From Lepus europaeus (Eukaryota > Chordata > Mammalia > Lagomorpha > Leporidae): a stretch of 64,000 nt of DNA. Below, piece by piece: positions 23,501-35,669 of the stretch; position 1 is the stretch's first letter, and each line of letters starts with the position of its first letter. The translations under genes were made by a program, and so were the position numbers. The stretch spans positions 54,746,948 to 54,810,947 of the forward strand of contig NC_084835.1 of NCBI RefSeq assembly GCF_033115175.1, in the 5' to 3' direction. The notes below the pieces were generated by a model, which had not been told where the DNA came from, searched no databases, and saw only the letters and a list, made by a program, of their open reading frames with translations.

Positions 23501-24560
23501 AGGGATGAAGGAAAGAGCATCTCTCAGGCACTATGCCTCCCTTCTGGCAAGGAAACAACTTCTCCAGCAAATAAAGCAGCTGTGAATGTTTGCCATCGTC
23601 TCTCCCCAAAGCTAGTTGAGGCCACATCTGCACAGTAGGAGGGATCTGGTCAGGAATCAACAGTGTCCTCTATAGGAAACCCTTGCTATGCTCAGACCCA
23701 CTTCCTCCCTAACTAAATGTCTGCCTCCTGAGCACAGGCATGCTTTTTTGTAGTCTTGTGTTAGTCATTTGCTGGCTATGGGTGAAGAGTTAGGAGTAAC
23801 CTGGACAAAGTCTCCTCCTGCCAAGAGCAATTTTATTGATGAAGATGACATTATGAGTCCATAGCCTATGTGCACAACAGAAGAGAGAGGGACACACTGG
23901 CCCAGCTAAGGGGACCCACATCATCTCTGTAGTTCAAGTAACAAGCACAGAATTTGAAATTTGAAAACTCCCTTAACGTTCTTTCTACTTGCACTTTAAA
24001 TTTGCTAGAAGATCAGTCACTATTATTCCTCTAAGAAAGTTTTTGATGTATTTTCAGTTGGTAGTGTATGTGATTTTATGAATAATTTGATCAAAATTAC
24101 CAAATTTGACAATCTATCCATTCAGCATTTCTAAATAAGTGTTTATCCATTTTTCTTGCAGAATTACATAAAAGCTGCTTACTGGGAAAGAAACTGGCTA
24201 CTGGTAATAAATATGCATTAGCACTAATTTTACTTTGTTAGAGTTGCGTGAATTTAATATTCCTGTTTAAACTGGTGATTGTAGGAGTGTGGTAGTTTTC
24301 CATTACCTTGGCATTCCAAATATTTTAGGAAGAGGAATAGATTCTTCTTGCTAACCTTCACTCATCAAATTCTCATTGGTTAGTTAAAAGTGCATAATAA
24401 ATAAAAAGATAGAAACAGATTTATTAGTGCAAAGCATGGAAAACTATTCATGTTCATCAGCAGCTCAAAACCTTCATCAGAAACTCAAAAACCTATAAAA
24501 ATAAAGTTTCTGTGAGAAGCAAAAAAAGTTGAAAACATAATCTGATTACACCTTCTTTGA
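23501..24560. other. Nothing recognised
   Basis: Unique-looking, moderately AT-rich sequence without recognised repeats or conserved frames. Confidence 0.5.
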
Positions 24561-24574
24561 AAGAGAAAAATAGC

Positions 24575-26215
24575 TTTTTTTTTCTTTTTTTTTTTAAGTG
24601 TACATCATACATTTATTACCAACAACCCTCTCAACTCCAAAATTGGGCACAGAGATTAAAAATAAAAATTCATTGCACTACTTAGTAAAGCATTACTAGT
24701 AACTTTCATAAAAAATGTACAAACTTTGTTAAAAATTTATCAAGCCTTCAAATGATTTGGTTACAGATATTTATAATACATACATTTAAAACTATATGTT
24801 AACTGATACAGTGGAATATGATTTGAGGAAATGACTCAGCAAATGATTCTAACAAACACCCCTGTGAGCTTTCATAATCTGAAACAAACAGCAAATTGAG
24901 GTAACCGAAGGTACCAGCAGGGGAAAACAGCTTTCTGATGAAGGCCTCAAGACATTTGTGAAAAATACTCTTGCGAGTTGGTAGATCTCATTCAAAATTA
25001 TAACACGAGGCCCCAATTTAAGAATCTTAACAAATCACATTTCAGGGTGTATAAAATCTAAACACGCTTTCACATCTTCCAGATTTGGTTCCCCCACCCT
25101 CCCCCAACAAAATCTGGGCAGATAATAAAGAGATCTGGGTACCTGGAGGTGTGTGCGCGCGTGCGTGCATGTGTGTGTGTATTAAAAAAAAAAAAAAAAG
25201 TCATCCCAACAAAAAGCCCACAGCTGAGTTAACACGGCGACGTCAGTATTTGTTTTAGGAGGAAAGAGGACCACACCATGGGAGCCCTGTCTGCTGTCTG
25301 GGGCATCACCCAGGATGGCAACAACTGGGCAACTGTTGTTTCTCTTTTGTTAGCTACAAAGTTGCTCACTGGCTGGTCTGAGCTGCTTCAACAATGCACT
25401 AACTGCCTGCCAGAAAAGTCTGCACCCCCAAGAGCCCCATGCAAAGGAAAGACATCCCGAGAGATTCAACTCCGGATTTCTACCAACACAGACCCTGCTG
25501 CCTCCTAAACTGCCAACTGCCTCTTGAACATTTACTGCAAAAAGGCCGGGACAGGAACTCATAGTCCGAGGGAGGGAGGAACAGCTACTTTTCCTAGTCA
25601 TTAGTACAATGTGCCTTGTTAATCAGGTATCTCTATATAAATTAGAAAAAGTGCTTTATTTGCATGCTTCAGTAAAATGAATACTGAGTTTAGTAGTGTT
25701 ATGTTAGATCTGTACAGATATAAATTTTTTGCAACTATATAAAAGTCTACATATAAGTTGGGCTTTTGCCTTTTTAAACATGATTTTTTAATTAAAAAAA
25801 ATAAAGGTTAAACTATACGTGATTGGTATGTAGTTGATTATTATATCAATAATTTTGGTCTTTAACAATTTTCTATTCATCAGGAACAGGTGGGAGATTA
25901 TCCTAATGACTTAAAAGTAACAGGTGTGTATTGCCGCTGTTTAGATGCCGTGATAAATCTAGGGGCAAACAGCATTAAAAATCCTATTTGTATGACTAGA
26001 TAGAGGCAACAGTGTCTGGAAAAGGCGAACTTGTGCTTCTGTGTGAATTTACTCTGCTCTTGACACTTACTGCCATAACAGTTCATTTGCAGGTCCCATA
26101 AATACAAAGCAGCAGGAATATGATTTTCTGAGCTTTCAGATCCTTCTTAGTGACTAGCCAGATCCTTCCAGGTTGCCATCTACTTTGGGGTAGAAAGACA
26201 AGCATGGAATAAAAT
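24575..26215 (-). pseudogene. Probable retrocopy of an mRNA 3'UTR, source gene not recognised
   Basis: Read on the minus strand, the block ends with ggtaataaatgtatgatgta, that is AATAAA about 15 nt before an A-tail (T-run 24,575-24,595 on the plus strand, one interruption). A second internal poly(A) signal lies in tgcaaataaagc near 25,655. The body is AU-rich with 3'UTR-like composition and no long reading frame; the longest frame (25,601-25,350, 83 codons) matches no protein I know. A weak TSD candidate is aaaatagct at 24,566-24,574 and aaaatggct at 26,211-26,219. The sequence looks little decayed, with long runs free of repeats. The alternative is a genuine terminal exon of a minus-strand gene, but a genomic A-run beyond a canonical poly(A) signal favours retroposition. 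Confidence 0.55.
25149..25180. repeat. GT/GC microsatellite
   Basis: Alternating purine-pyrimidine tract (gtgtgtgcgcgcgtgcgtgc) able to adopt Z-DNA. It lies within the retrocopy-like block and is followed by a run of 16 A. Confidence 0.85.
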
Positions 26216-26217
26216 GG

Positions 26218-26282
26218 CTATTAAATAATTAATAAAATAATTAATTATAAATAATTAATTAATTAAAATTAATAAACGGCAT
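26218..26282. repeat. Taattaat-rich AT tract
   Basis: Dense overlapping attaat palindromes directly adjacent to the right end of the retrocopy-like block. Confidence 0.85.
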
Positions 26283-26956
26283 GAAGTAGCTCACTGTAAG
26301 TGTATTTTAATTCTGTATTGTTTTGTTGGAAGAACAGTCCTCTGCACATAGCACGTGTGTCTTCCTGGGTGTGAGAAGGAACTCAGAAAGTTGGGGTGGA
26401 GGTGGGGAGAGTTATTAACACCAGAGAGGCCCCCACTGTGTGCAGCTCCTCCCAAGTGGCTGCAAGGCCCGCGCACAGCAGAACCATTCTAGTTGGCCCT
26501 CGGGAAGGGGAATATTGCTCTCAGTTGTGACTTGGGTTCGCCGGTTCCAGGAACCATCTAGGACACTGCTTGGGGGGTTGATTTTATGACACCCACACTG
26601 AGGAAAGAAGCATTTATTAAATTGTTAATTTAAGCATACTGACACAAACTAAAGAACACTGACAAGATCCTTGTGTCCCTTCAACTCTTCCTGGCTAGGA
26701 GTTGAAGAAACCAGCAGCCTGGCTCACACCTTGACTTGGTGTTTTCTGGACTTCTGTGTGTGCCTTGACATTTCCGCTCTGTGCCTCGTCCTGGAGCTGG
26801 AATGATCACTTCTCACATCAGCATCCAGATCCTTTCTTACATCAGGGTACTGGCAGAAGTGCTCAGCTGTGCAAGCTGCTGTTCCAAATCTGTCCGAAGA
26901 ACTAAGAACTCATGTCACAGGGAAAGTTGTCTCCTTGGCCAAGGTCTACAGCATGG
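26283..26956. other. Nothing recognised
   Basis: No repeat or gene identified; the frames present are short. Confidence 0.5.
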
Positions 26957-26969
26957 CTGCCCCTCATTG

Positions 26970-27290
26970 TGTTTTAAGATTTTCTTTATTTATTTGAGAG
27001 GTAGAGTTACAGTGAGAGGGAGAGACAGAGAGAAATGTCTTCTTCAGTCGGTTCACTCCCCAAATGGCTGCAACAGCTGGAGCTGTGCTGATCCGAAGCC
27101 AGGAGCCAGGAGCTTCTTCAGGTCTCCCACGTGGGTGCAGGGGCCCAAGGACTTGGGCCATCTTCTACTGCTTTCCCAGGCCACAGCAGAGAGCTGGATT
27201 GGAAGAGGAGCAGCTGGGACTGGAACCGGCGCCCATATGGGATGTCGGCACCGCAGGCGGAGGATTAACCTACTGCGCCACCTCACTGGC
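26970..27290 (-). mobile_element. CSINE, 13-bp TSD
   Basis: TSD ctgcccctcattg at 26,957-26,969 and 27,291-27,303. Full-length classic C repeat in antisense. The 206-codon frame 26,781-27,401 runs across it and is an artefact. Confidence 0.96.
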
Positions 27291-27303
27291 CTGCCCCTCA
27301 TTG

Positions 27304-28190
27304 CTCAATTGTCTATAGCACGCCTGCCTCCCATTGCTCACTCGCCAGCAGTAGCCTTCATTCCATTACCAGCTTTTGATGTAAACAGGAACTTACATTA
27401 GGTTCCAGCTTGGAATGGATTTTATCCCCAGGACAGGCATCCTTAATACCCTTCTTGTCTGTGCAACTTAAGAATTTTCTCTTCATCTTCCCATTTCCAT
27501 ACCCATGAAAGGTCCTATCTGAAGACCAGTGATACAGAAAAGTAGGCTCTGAAATTACATAGCCCCTCCTTCACTATTCCTCCAAGTGCTTATGTCCAGA
27601 CCCGTCAGCAGGTGGTGCATGTGTCTTCCACTGTGTGCTCCTCTCTGTACTCCACAGAGGGGCACATCAGTGCAGGGCAGGTTGATAAATGTATGCATGC
27701 TGGAATAAGTGGAGAGGCTGAAAACCAGATCAGCAATGGTAATGTTGAGGCTGGTACCAGGAATAAGAAAACAACTACTGTGAAATCCACGGATCTCTTA
27801 CAACATAGCTGATGCTGATAATTAAGCATTGTGAACATCATTTCAAAAGGGTGACCCCAGTTGTGGGCTTTTGAGTGAGTGAATGCCAAGCCAATCAGTC
27901 TGTTGATTCCTGAAGGCCTTGGGGGTGTGCATTAGTTCTTCATATGCAACCCTCAGAAGGCCCTTGGTGAAAATCACTCAAGAATTCAAAATCGCTATCA
28001 TGACAAACAGCCCAACATGCTGATATTCTTCACCTACAGTCATCTGAGAAAGAGCTTTTTTTTTTTCATACCAATAAATGACATGAGTCTTCTCCAGGTG
28101 CTTTGCTGTTGTTTGTCTTCTTGGAAAAAGATTCTGAAATATTTCTCAGAGATGAGTTACAAGGTACTGGACACAACTGTACAAATTAGT
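27304..28190. other. Nothing recognised
   Basis: No named repeat; overlapping 66- and 94-codon frames at 27,605-27,889 on the two strands resemble no known protein. Confidence 0.5.
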
Positions 28191-28195
28191 AAGGT

Positions 28196-28536
28196 GGGGC
28201 TGGCGCTGTGACATAGCAGGTAAAGCCTCCTCCTGCAGTGCCGGTATCTCATGGGCATCAGTGGAAGTCCAGCTGCTACACTTCCCAGCCTGCTCTCTGC
28301 TGTGACCTGGGAAATCAGTAGAAGATGGTCCAAGTCCTTGGACCCCTGCACCTGCACGGGAGACCCAGAAGAAGCTCCTGGCTGCTGGCTTCCAATCAGC
28401 TCAGCTCCGGCCGTTGCGGCCATCTGGGGAGTGAACCAGTGGATGGAAGACCTCTTTCTCTGTCTCTCTCTCTTTCTGTTTCTGCCTCTCTGTAGCTCTT
28501 CCTTTAAAGTAAATAAATAAATCTCTTTTAAAAAGA
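28196..28536 (+). mobile_element. CSINE
   Basis: Head ggggctggcgctgtgacata, body ttggacccctgcacctgc, tail AAATAAATAAATC. The TSD is not clear. Confidence 0.93.
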
Positions 28537-28539
28537 AGT

Positions 28540-29307
28540 AAAGGCATTAAAGATTATTTTCAGTAGAAAGTCTCCATTTTAATGAATTCACTTCAAGGTC
28601 CCCCCCCAAGGCATTTATCATTAATTTTAGAATAATGTTGCAAAGTAAAAATGTAAAAATGTCACCCCAATTCATTTTTCCATTGAAGACTTACTCCCTC
28701 ACCTTGGTTTCAAATCAGAAGTCACTACAGTTAGCTTCTCTTTGCTCTCCTGTGGGGATCCCTTTGAAGTGGCCGTAGTGGAATCAGATACAGGACTTGA
28801 GGGAAAGTACTGAGTGGATTATGAATTTTGTCCTGGCCTTATTTACTTTCAGAAAACTCTCCATCACTAACCAAAGTCATGAAAGGAAGCAACCATGGAG
28901 TCATTGCTAACAGGCAGTGCATTTGTCTCAGACCCAGGGGCCCAGGTATATGGGAGGGGCTTGACAAACTGGAGTACAATTTGTTGGTGGCCTGTTCCAC
29001 CAACCCTTCAAGCTAAACCAAGCTGCTTAATGTAAGAGTAGGCCTGGCTTAGTGATGTGCACTTCCCTCTAAAGGCATGGTTAGACCCTGTGGTCAACTC
29101 ACCAAGGCCTGGCCATCTTTGTACAAATCCAGTTGCTCTTTTTCCAGTTCTCTGAATGGAGATGGTCATAGGCCTTTTTTCTCTGTTTCTCATCCCCTAC
29201 CTTCCACCACTTAACCAAGGTCATATAGGTCATGTTAATATTTAACTCATCCACCTTTCCTGTCTTCTCATGCCTGTAATTTCTTTAACACTAATAATCA
29301 CTTCCTT
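28540..29307. other. Nothing recognised
   Basis: No repeat or conserved frame identified. Confidence 0.5.
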
Positions 29308-29317
29308 TCTCTTCCTT

Positions 29318-29638
29318 TTTTTTTTTAACTTATTTGATAAGTAGAGTTATAGACAGTGAGAGAGAGATAGAGAGAAAGGTCTTCCTTTGTTGGTTCACTC
29401 CCCCAAATGACCGCCACGGCCGGCGCTGTGCTGATCTGAAGCCAGGAGCCAGGTGCTTCTTCTTGGTCTCTGACACGGGTGCAGGGGCCCAAGCACTTGA
29501 GCCATCCTCCACTGCCCTCCTGGGGCACAGCAGAGAGCTGGACTAGAAGAGGAGCAACCGGGACTAGAACCTGGTGCCCATTTGGGATGCTGTCGCCGCA
29601 GGTGGAGGATTAACCAAGTGAGCCATAGTGCCGGCCCC
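29318..29638 (-). mobile_element. CSINE, 10-bp TSD
   Basis: TSD tctcttcctt at 29,308-29,317 and 29,639-29,648. Antisense, full-length. Confidence 0.95.
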
Positions 29639-29649
29639 TCTCTTCCTTG

Positions 29650-30375
29650 TTTAATTTCTCTTTGGACTAACTCTTCCATCTCATTAGCTTTCAAATTTGT
29701 TTTCATTCTTCCTCACCTTGTTTTTGATGCCCCAAAACTTCCCTTCAACATCACCTCTCCTTCTAATTGGTAAATTATTTTTCCCATTTATTCCACTATA
29801 AAACCACTCAAAACACTGTCTTGTCATCACAGTCCAATTCTTTCCTTTATTACATTAATGACTTAAATGCACTTATTTTGTTATTTGTATAGCATAACCT
29901 CCACATTCCCACTACACAATTAGCAAATGTTGATGTTCCATTGCATTTGTTTCAGACTCTTTAAATAATAAAATATTATTACTGGTGAAACCACAATGCC
30001 CTTTACACCATTAATAATTTCATGCTATTCTTCCTCACAGGTGGTAGTGTCTTGAATTTCAGTGCATTTTTCCAGTCCACATTTCTATATATTTTGTGAT
30101 ATATACTTGTGTCCACAAATAATGTGTGACTTTTTTTAAAAAAAATTACACAAAGTATTAACAATGTATTATTTTTCAATTCACTTTTTTATTCCATACC
30201 ATGTTTTTTATATTGATCCATGTAGTTTCATAGTGATCAATTGCATTTACCTTAATAGCTGTGTCAGCTCTGAAGGTTTACAATCCAAGGTCAAGGTGTT
30301 GGCCATGTGGGTTACTTCTCAAGTTTTCTTCCCTGTGTCTTCATATGGCCTTCCTTATGTACCTGACACTTTCGT
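29650..30375. other. AT-rich DNA, nothing recognised
   Basis: Low-complexity AT stretches; no repeat assigned. It contains the left TSD of the following L1 at its end. Confidence 0.5.
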
Positions 30376-30389
30376 AATCTCCTCTTCTT

Positions 30390-30889
30390 GGAGGTACCTT
30401 TCTCTGAAGGGAGGAGAGAACTTCCACTTTGAGTAGGGCCTTGCCTAATTAAGATCAGAGTCGGCAAACTCAAAATGCTTCCATAGCCTTGGCAACTCAT
30501 GACAAGAGCCTAGGGTGATTACTGACGCTATAAACAAGAGTGTCAATTTGTTAAGTCAACAACAGGAGTCACTGTGCACTTACTCCTCATGTAGGATCTC
30601 TGCCCTTAATGTGTTGTACAATGTGAATTAACGCTATAACTAGTACTCAAACAGTATTTTACACTTTGTGTTTCGGTGTGGGTGCAAACTGTGAAGTCAT
30701 TACTTAATTTATACTAAATTGATCTTCTGTATGTAAAGATAATTAAAAATCTTGATGCGAATGGAATGGGAGAGGGAGCTGGAGATGGGAGGGGTGCAGG
30801 GAGGAGGGAAGTTATGGGGGAGGAAAAGCCATTGTAATCCATAAACTGTACTTTGGAAATTTATATTTATTAAATAAAAGTTTATAAAA
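30390..30889 (+). mobile_element. 5'-truncated L1 (3'UTR only) with 14-bp TSD
   Basis: TSD aatctcctcttctt at 30,376-30,389 and 30,890-30,903. The insert starts at ggaggtacctttctctg and ends taaataaaag plus a short A-tail. About 500 bp of 3'UTR only. The perfect TSD and close match to the other copies suggest that it is among the younger insertions here. Confidence 0.96.
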
Positions 30890-31034
30890 AATCTCCTCTT
30901 CTTTTAAAAATCCCAGTCTTATTTGGCTAGAACCCACCCTGATGACCTTTAAATTATCTATTTAAAGACCTTATCTCCAGACAAAGTCACATCCTCAAAT
31001 ACTGGATGGTAAGATTTCAGCTTATGAAATTTGC

Positions 31035-31048
31035 GGGGGGGGGGGGGG
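31035..31048. repeat. Poly(G) run of 14
   Basis: Fourteen consecutive G. Likely unstable. Confidence 0.9.
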
Positions 31049-31080
31049 ACAGAATTCAGCCCAGAGACAGCTCCATTCCA

Positions 31081-31185
31081 TCACACACACACACACACAC
31101 ACGCATGCATACACATGTGCACATATACATATATGCATACACCTGCAAGCATAAACATACATACAGATATACTCACATATATGAT
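31081..31185. repeat. CA and CATA microsatellite
   Basis: (CA)n from 31,081 to about 31,103, followed by a degenerate acatatacatatatgcat tract. Confidence 0.9.
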
Positions 31186-31849
31186 ATTTCTGACATAAGC
31201 CTTTGTGCTTTATTCTTTTTTGGTATTAATAGTGTGTTTCTGATTGCTCATTTCAGTAACAATGAGACATAAATATCACTCTATGTAGCTCCTTGTGCAC
31301 ATGAGAAATATGTGTGTTTTCAATTTGTCTCAAATTTTCATATTTCTGTCCAAAGCCTCTTTCCAACCTCCCTCTAACAGGCAGTGTCTGAGAACTGCCA
31401 TTCCCCACAACCCTACCAAGTGATTGATAGTGGTTTTATTCTTTTGAATAAAATCTGTGGATACAAAATATTCTTTTGGTGTTGTAATTTGAATGTTTTT
31501 AGCTAATAACAGATTTGAATATCTCCTCATCTGTTTATCAGATATTTTGTTCTTCCCCAGTACAAATTTTCTTTTTAAACAATTTATACCCTATCCCCTG
31601 GCTTTCTGACTCTCGGGCTACCCTCCTTCCGGTCTCAGGTCCCTCATTGTAGCAGATGACTTTTCCGTAGAAGATAACAGCTGCAGCAATTGACATGCAA
31701 TCTTTCTTAAAACCCCACTGTATTTCTTTGGTTACATTCTCCCAGGCTCCTAACTCTGCCTCCAGTTTTTCAGAATAAATTGTTTTATGGTCTCCTACTT
31801 TCTCTAAAATATTGATGTTTCACACGGTTTTAACTTTCTTTTCTTCTGC
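31186..31849. other. Nothing recognised
   Basis: No gene or named repeat identified. Confidence 0.5.
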
Positions 31850-32490
31850 TATGTGAGTTTTACAATCTAGAAATGTAGCACAACTACAGAAAACCCCAAA
31901 TGTACAATTTAATGAATTATTATAAAGTGAATATTCCCAAAGCCCATGTGCCCCTTTCCAGTAATAATTCCATTGCACCTTCTGAAAGCAGTCACCATCC
32001 TTCCATTTATGGTTATTTCCTCCTTGCTTTCGTGTTTTGCCATGTGAGCCTGTGTGCTCAGTTATGTGGTTCAGTTCTGTCATTTTGGAAATTAGTATAC
32101 AGAAAATCATGCAGCATATGGTTTGTTCTTTTGCATTTCTTTGGCTCAGAAGGATTTGTGATTTTCCATTGTTGCTGCCAGAGCACAATTTCATTCATTT
32201 TCACCACTAAACCATTTTCCCTTATGTATGAATTTACTAAAACTCACTTTTCCAGTATGTTTTTGATGGACATTTGGGTTATTTCTGGGGTTCTTTTTTT
32301 CCCCTTATGGCAAACACTCCTATAAACATTCTTACACCTGTCTCTTTGGCACGTATTGAGAGCATTTCTCCAAGAGGTGGCATTGCTGGATAATAAGGGG
32401 GCGTCTGTCTTCGCTTTCCTAAGCAATGCCCAGTTGTTTCTCAGGGTGACTCACTGATTCACACTCCCACCAGCAGCACATATGAATTCT
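31850..32490 (-). mobile_element. Old L1/HAL1-like fragment, antisense
   Basis: The order of blocks (gatggacatttgggtt, then ggcattgctggataa, then actcccaccagcagca) matches the antisense 3' portion of old LINE-1-related elements. Diverged. Confidence 0.5.
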
Positions 32491-32494
32491 CACT

Positions 32495-32774
32495 GCTGGT
32501 GGAAGTGTGGCCTGAATCTCATACTGGAGTGCCTGGTTTGATTCCCAGCTCTAGCTCCGGATTCCAGCTTCCTGCCATCCTGACCCTGGGAGGCAGCAGT
32601 GATAGCTCAAGGAACTGGGATCCGGTCACCCACATGGGGGACCTGGATTGAGTTTCCATCCCTCAGCTTTGAGAATTTGAGAATGAACAAGGAGATGAGA
32701 TTCTCTCTCTCTCTCTCTTGCTCTCTCTCTCTTTCTCCCACTCATTCTCTTCCAATTTTTATCTTTCTAATAAA
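32495..32774 (+). mobile_element. CSINE3-like SINE (older C-repeat relative)
   Basis: Has ggagtgcctggtttgattcc and a gaccctgggaggcagcag block, typical of the older CSINE3 type. It is shortened between the body and the CT tract. Confidence 0.75.
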
Positions 32775-33106
32775 TTTTTAAAATATTTATTTATTTGAAA
32801 GTCAAAGTTACACATGCAGAGTGAGAAGGAGAGGCAGAGACAGAGAGGTCTTCCATCTGCTGGTTCACTCTCCAATTGGCTGCAATGGCCAGAGCTGTGC
32901 TGATCCAAAGCCAGGAGCCAGGAGCTTCCTCCAGGTCTTCCATGTGGGTGCACAGGCCCAAAGACTTGGGCCATATTCTACTGCTTTCGCAGGCCATACC
33001 AGAGAGCTGGATTGGAAGTGGAGCAGCCGGAACTAGAACCTGCACCCATATAGGATGCTGGCATTGCAGGCAACGACTTTACCCACTAAGCCACAGAGCC
33101 AGCCCC
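32775..33106 (-). mobile_element. CSINE, antisense
   Basis: Tail-to-tail with the preceding SINE. Full-length, starting ttatttatttgaaagtcaaa and ending ccacagagccagcccc. Confidence 0.92.
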
Positions 33107-33339
33107 CTTTCCAATAATTTTTTAGAAAAATAATTCCCATTGCCAAACACCTTTGCCAATAGTTGTTTTTCTGCATGCTTTTCAGGTTCTCTGAGATAAT
33201 GTTTCCTAAGAGCCAATCCTGTCTTCCTTCCTGTCTACTGAATATCTCCACACAGCTCCCGTGTGGTACAGGGATAAACTCTGGGAAGGGAGCAGCAGTC
33301 AACAGCACAACGTGGTCCTGGCCCTTGCACAATGTATTC

Positions 33340-33740
33340 TAGCATAAAACATAGATATTAAATGAGTGTTAAGTCACAACTGTGAGAAGTTAGCTGCTAT
33401 AAACCAGGTGAATGGTGCAAGGAGCTTGAAATAGGAGACCTGATTTAGAAAGGAGTCAGATAAGACTTCCTGGACTCTGTAACTTCATGACTGAGATTTG
33501 AATTGAGCCAACAAAGAAGGGTGCACCTGTTGCAGGCAGAGGTTTTAGCATAAGCGAAGGCTCTGGGATTGCAGGAAGTCAGGGTGGTTGGAATAGGAAA
33601 CTCCAGAGGGAGGGTTGAGAAGGTGGGGCAAGCCCTGTGTGTGCTTGCTGGACATATTAAGGATAACGGTCTTTCCTGAGCAAAATGGAAAGCTTTCAAA
33701 ATCTCTGAGCAGGAAAGAAACACACAGATTTGTGGTTAAG
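33340..33740 (+). mobile_element. Ancient interspersed repeat (class unassigned)
   Basis: Phrases such as aagacttcctggactctg, gagatttgaattgagcc and gggattgcaggaagtcagg fit a widely dispersed ancient mammalian repeat, and the 51.3-51.7 kb region shows a similar layout. Not named. Confidence 0.35.
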
Positions 33741-34240
33741 CTCATACTCTGACTTCAGGACAGAGAAAATATAAGGAAAACACAAAACAAACTCTAGGAG
33801 CTGAGTGCAGTTTCTACAGCCCAGAGAAGAGATGGTGGGAGCTTCCATTAGTCTTTGATCTTTACTCATACATTATTAGAAATTTTGAAAAATAAGAGCA
33901 GGCATCTCCCTACCTATTGGAATATTTATAAATACTATTCACTTACTTCTCTCAGTTAAAAATTAGCAAAACGACACTTTTCTTATTCAGCTAGGCAAAG
34001 ACAATTCACTTCAAATTTTAAGTACTATAAAAGTCTCCTCTTTCCACAAGTGACCATTCAGTATACTCCCACTGTGGTGATCAATAACAGCACAAGACCC
34101 CAGATAAAATTCAAAATCACCTCTTTCAACAGCTGATTCTGCTCCTCCTCTTGCATCCCTCTGTGACTTTGTAACACACTGATGTTCTCATTCTTGTACT
34201 CATAATATTTACTGAGCCTGTCCTGTAGATGTGCGTTACA
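33741..34240. other. Nothing recognised
   Basis: Unique-looking sequence, no conserved frame. Confidence 0.5.
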
Positions 34241-34253
34241 AGAAGCGTGACAT

Positions 34254-34564
34254 AGAGGCCAGCATTGTGGCTCAGCAGATTAAAGCCCTGACCTGCAGCG
34301 CCTACATCCCATATGGTTCAAGTCCCGGCCACTCCACTTCCTATCCAACTCCCTGCTAATGCACGTGGGAAAGCAGTGGAGGATGGCCCAGGTCCTTGGG
34401 CCCCTATGTGGGAGACCTGGAAGAAGCTCCTGGCTCCTTGTTTCAGATATGCCCAGCTCCAACTGTTGTGGCCATTTGGGGAGTGAACCAGAAGATGGAA
34501 GACCTCTCTCTCTATCTCTGCCTCTCTCAGTAACTCTGCCTTTCAAATAATTTTTTTTTTAAAA
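34254..34564 (+). mobile_element. CSINE, 13-bp TSD
   Basis: TSD agaagcgtgacat at 34,241-34,253 and agaagtgtgacat at 34,565-34,577 (one C-to-T difference at a CpG). Confidence 0.96.
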
Positions 34565-34611
34565 AGAAGTGTGACATCCCACTGGAAGAAGGTGAGTAAG
34601 AGAAAGAAACA

Positions 34612-34932
34612 GGCCGGCGCCGAGGCTCAACAGGCTAATCCTCCGCCTGCGGCGCCGGCACACCGGGTTCTAGTCCCGGTCGGGGCACCGATCCTGTCCC
34701 GGTTGCGGCTCTTCCAGGCCAGCACTCTGCTGTGGCCAGGGAGTGCAGTGGAGGATGGCCCAAGTGCTTGGGCCCTGCACCCCATGGGAGACCAGGAGAA
34801 GCACCTGGCTCCTGGCTTCGGAGGGGGAAATGCAGGCTGTAGCGGCCATTGGAGGGTGAACCAGCGGCAAAGGAAGACCTTTCTCTCTGTCTCTCTCTCT
34901 CACTGTCTACTCTGCCTGTCAAAAAAAAAATT
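34612..34932 (+). mobile_element. CSINE2-type SINE, CpG-rich
   Basis: TSD aagaaaca at 34,604-34,611 and 34,933-34,940. The head aggccggcgccgaggctc and the tcctccgcctgcggcgccgg block keep most CpGs, pointing to a young copy. Confidence 0.95.
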
Positions 34933-35200
34933 AAGAAACAAAACATACCTATGTAACCACAGGTTGTGCCAAGTGCTCTGAAAAAAATGGTCACAAAATC
35001 ACAACAACAAAATGGAGAAGAAGGTGGTGGAAGAAGAGGGTATTTCTTTAGATGGGAGTCAAAGAGGGATTCTCTGATGAAAAGAAACTGATGTGGGAAA
35101 AGTGGGATCTAATTTTATTAATCCAGGTCCTTGCCTTTTAAGAACAGGCACATATATGGGGCACAAAGTAATAAAGTGCATTTAAAGGGTAAGACGGTAA

Positions 35201-35220
35201 ACACACACACACACACACAC
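35201..35220. repeat. (CA)10 microsatellite
   Basis: Ten uninterrupted CA/AC units followed by ggcagagaga. Confidence 0.9.
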
Positions 35221-35330
35221 GGGCAGAGAGAGAAGGGTTGGGGGAAGGAAAGTAGAGAGAGCAGACCCCCCTCAGCCTCTTCTCTCATACTTGTCTCCTA
35301 AGGAAAAAAGTAAGTGTCTCGCAGCATCTC

Positions 35331-35663
35331 CTTTTTTTTAAGATTTTATTTATTTGTTTGAGAGGCAGAATTACACAGAGAGGGAGAGACAGAGAGAAAG
35401 ATCTTCCATCTGCTGGTTCACTCCATAAATGGCTGAAAATGCCGGAGCTGGGCCAATCCAAGACCAGGAGCCAGGAGCTTCTTCTGGGTTTCTCACGTCG
35501 GGGCAGGGGCCCAAGCACTTGGGCCATCTTCAACAGCTCTCCCAGGCCATAGCAGAGAGCTGGACCAGAAAAAAAAGCAGGCGGGACCCAACCAGTGCGT
35601 ATATGAGATGCTAGCACCAAAGGCAGAGGCTTAGCCTGCTATATATGCCACTGCCCCGGCCCC
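35331..35663 (-). mobile_element. CSINE, antisense
   Basis: Full-length, from poly(T)-taagattttatttatttg to cactgccccggcccc. Approximate TSD cagcatctcc and cagcaccttc. Confidence 0.93.
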
Positions 35664-35669
35664 AGCACC

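Noticed and set aside
26781..27401. 206-codon plus-strand open frame
   Set aside because: Its middle is the antisense strand of a CSINE with a clear TSD (26,957-27,303); no conserved protein on either side.
34612..34932. Possible tRNA gene from the SINE head
   Set aside because: CSINE heads are tRNA-derived with box-like motifs, but no cloverleaf with intact arms is present; it is part of the repeat.
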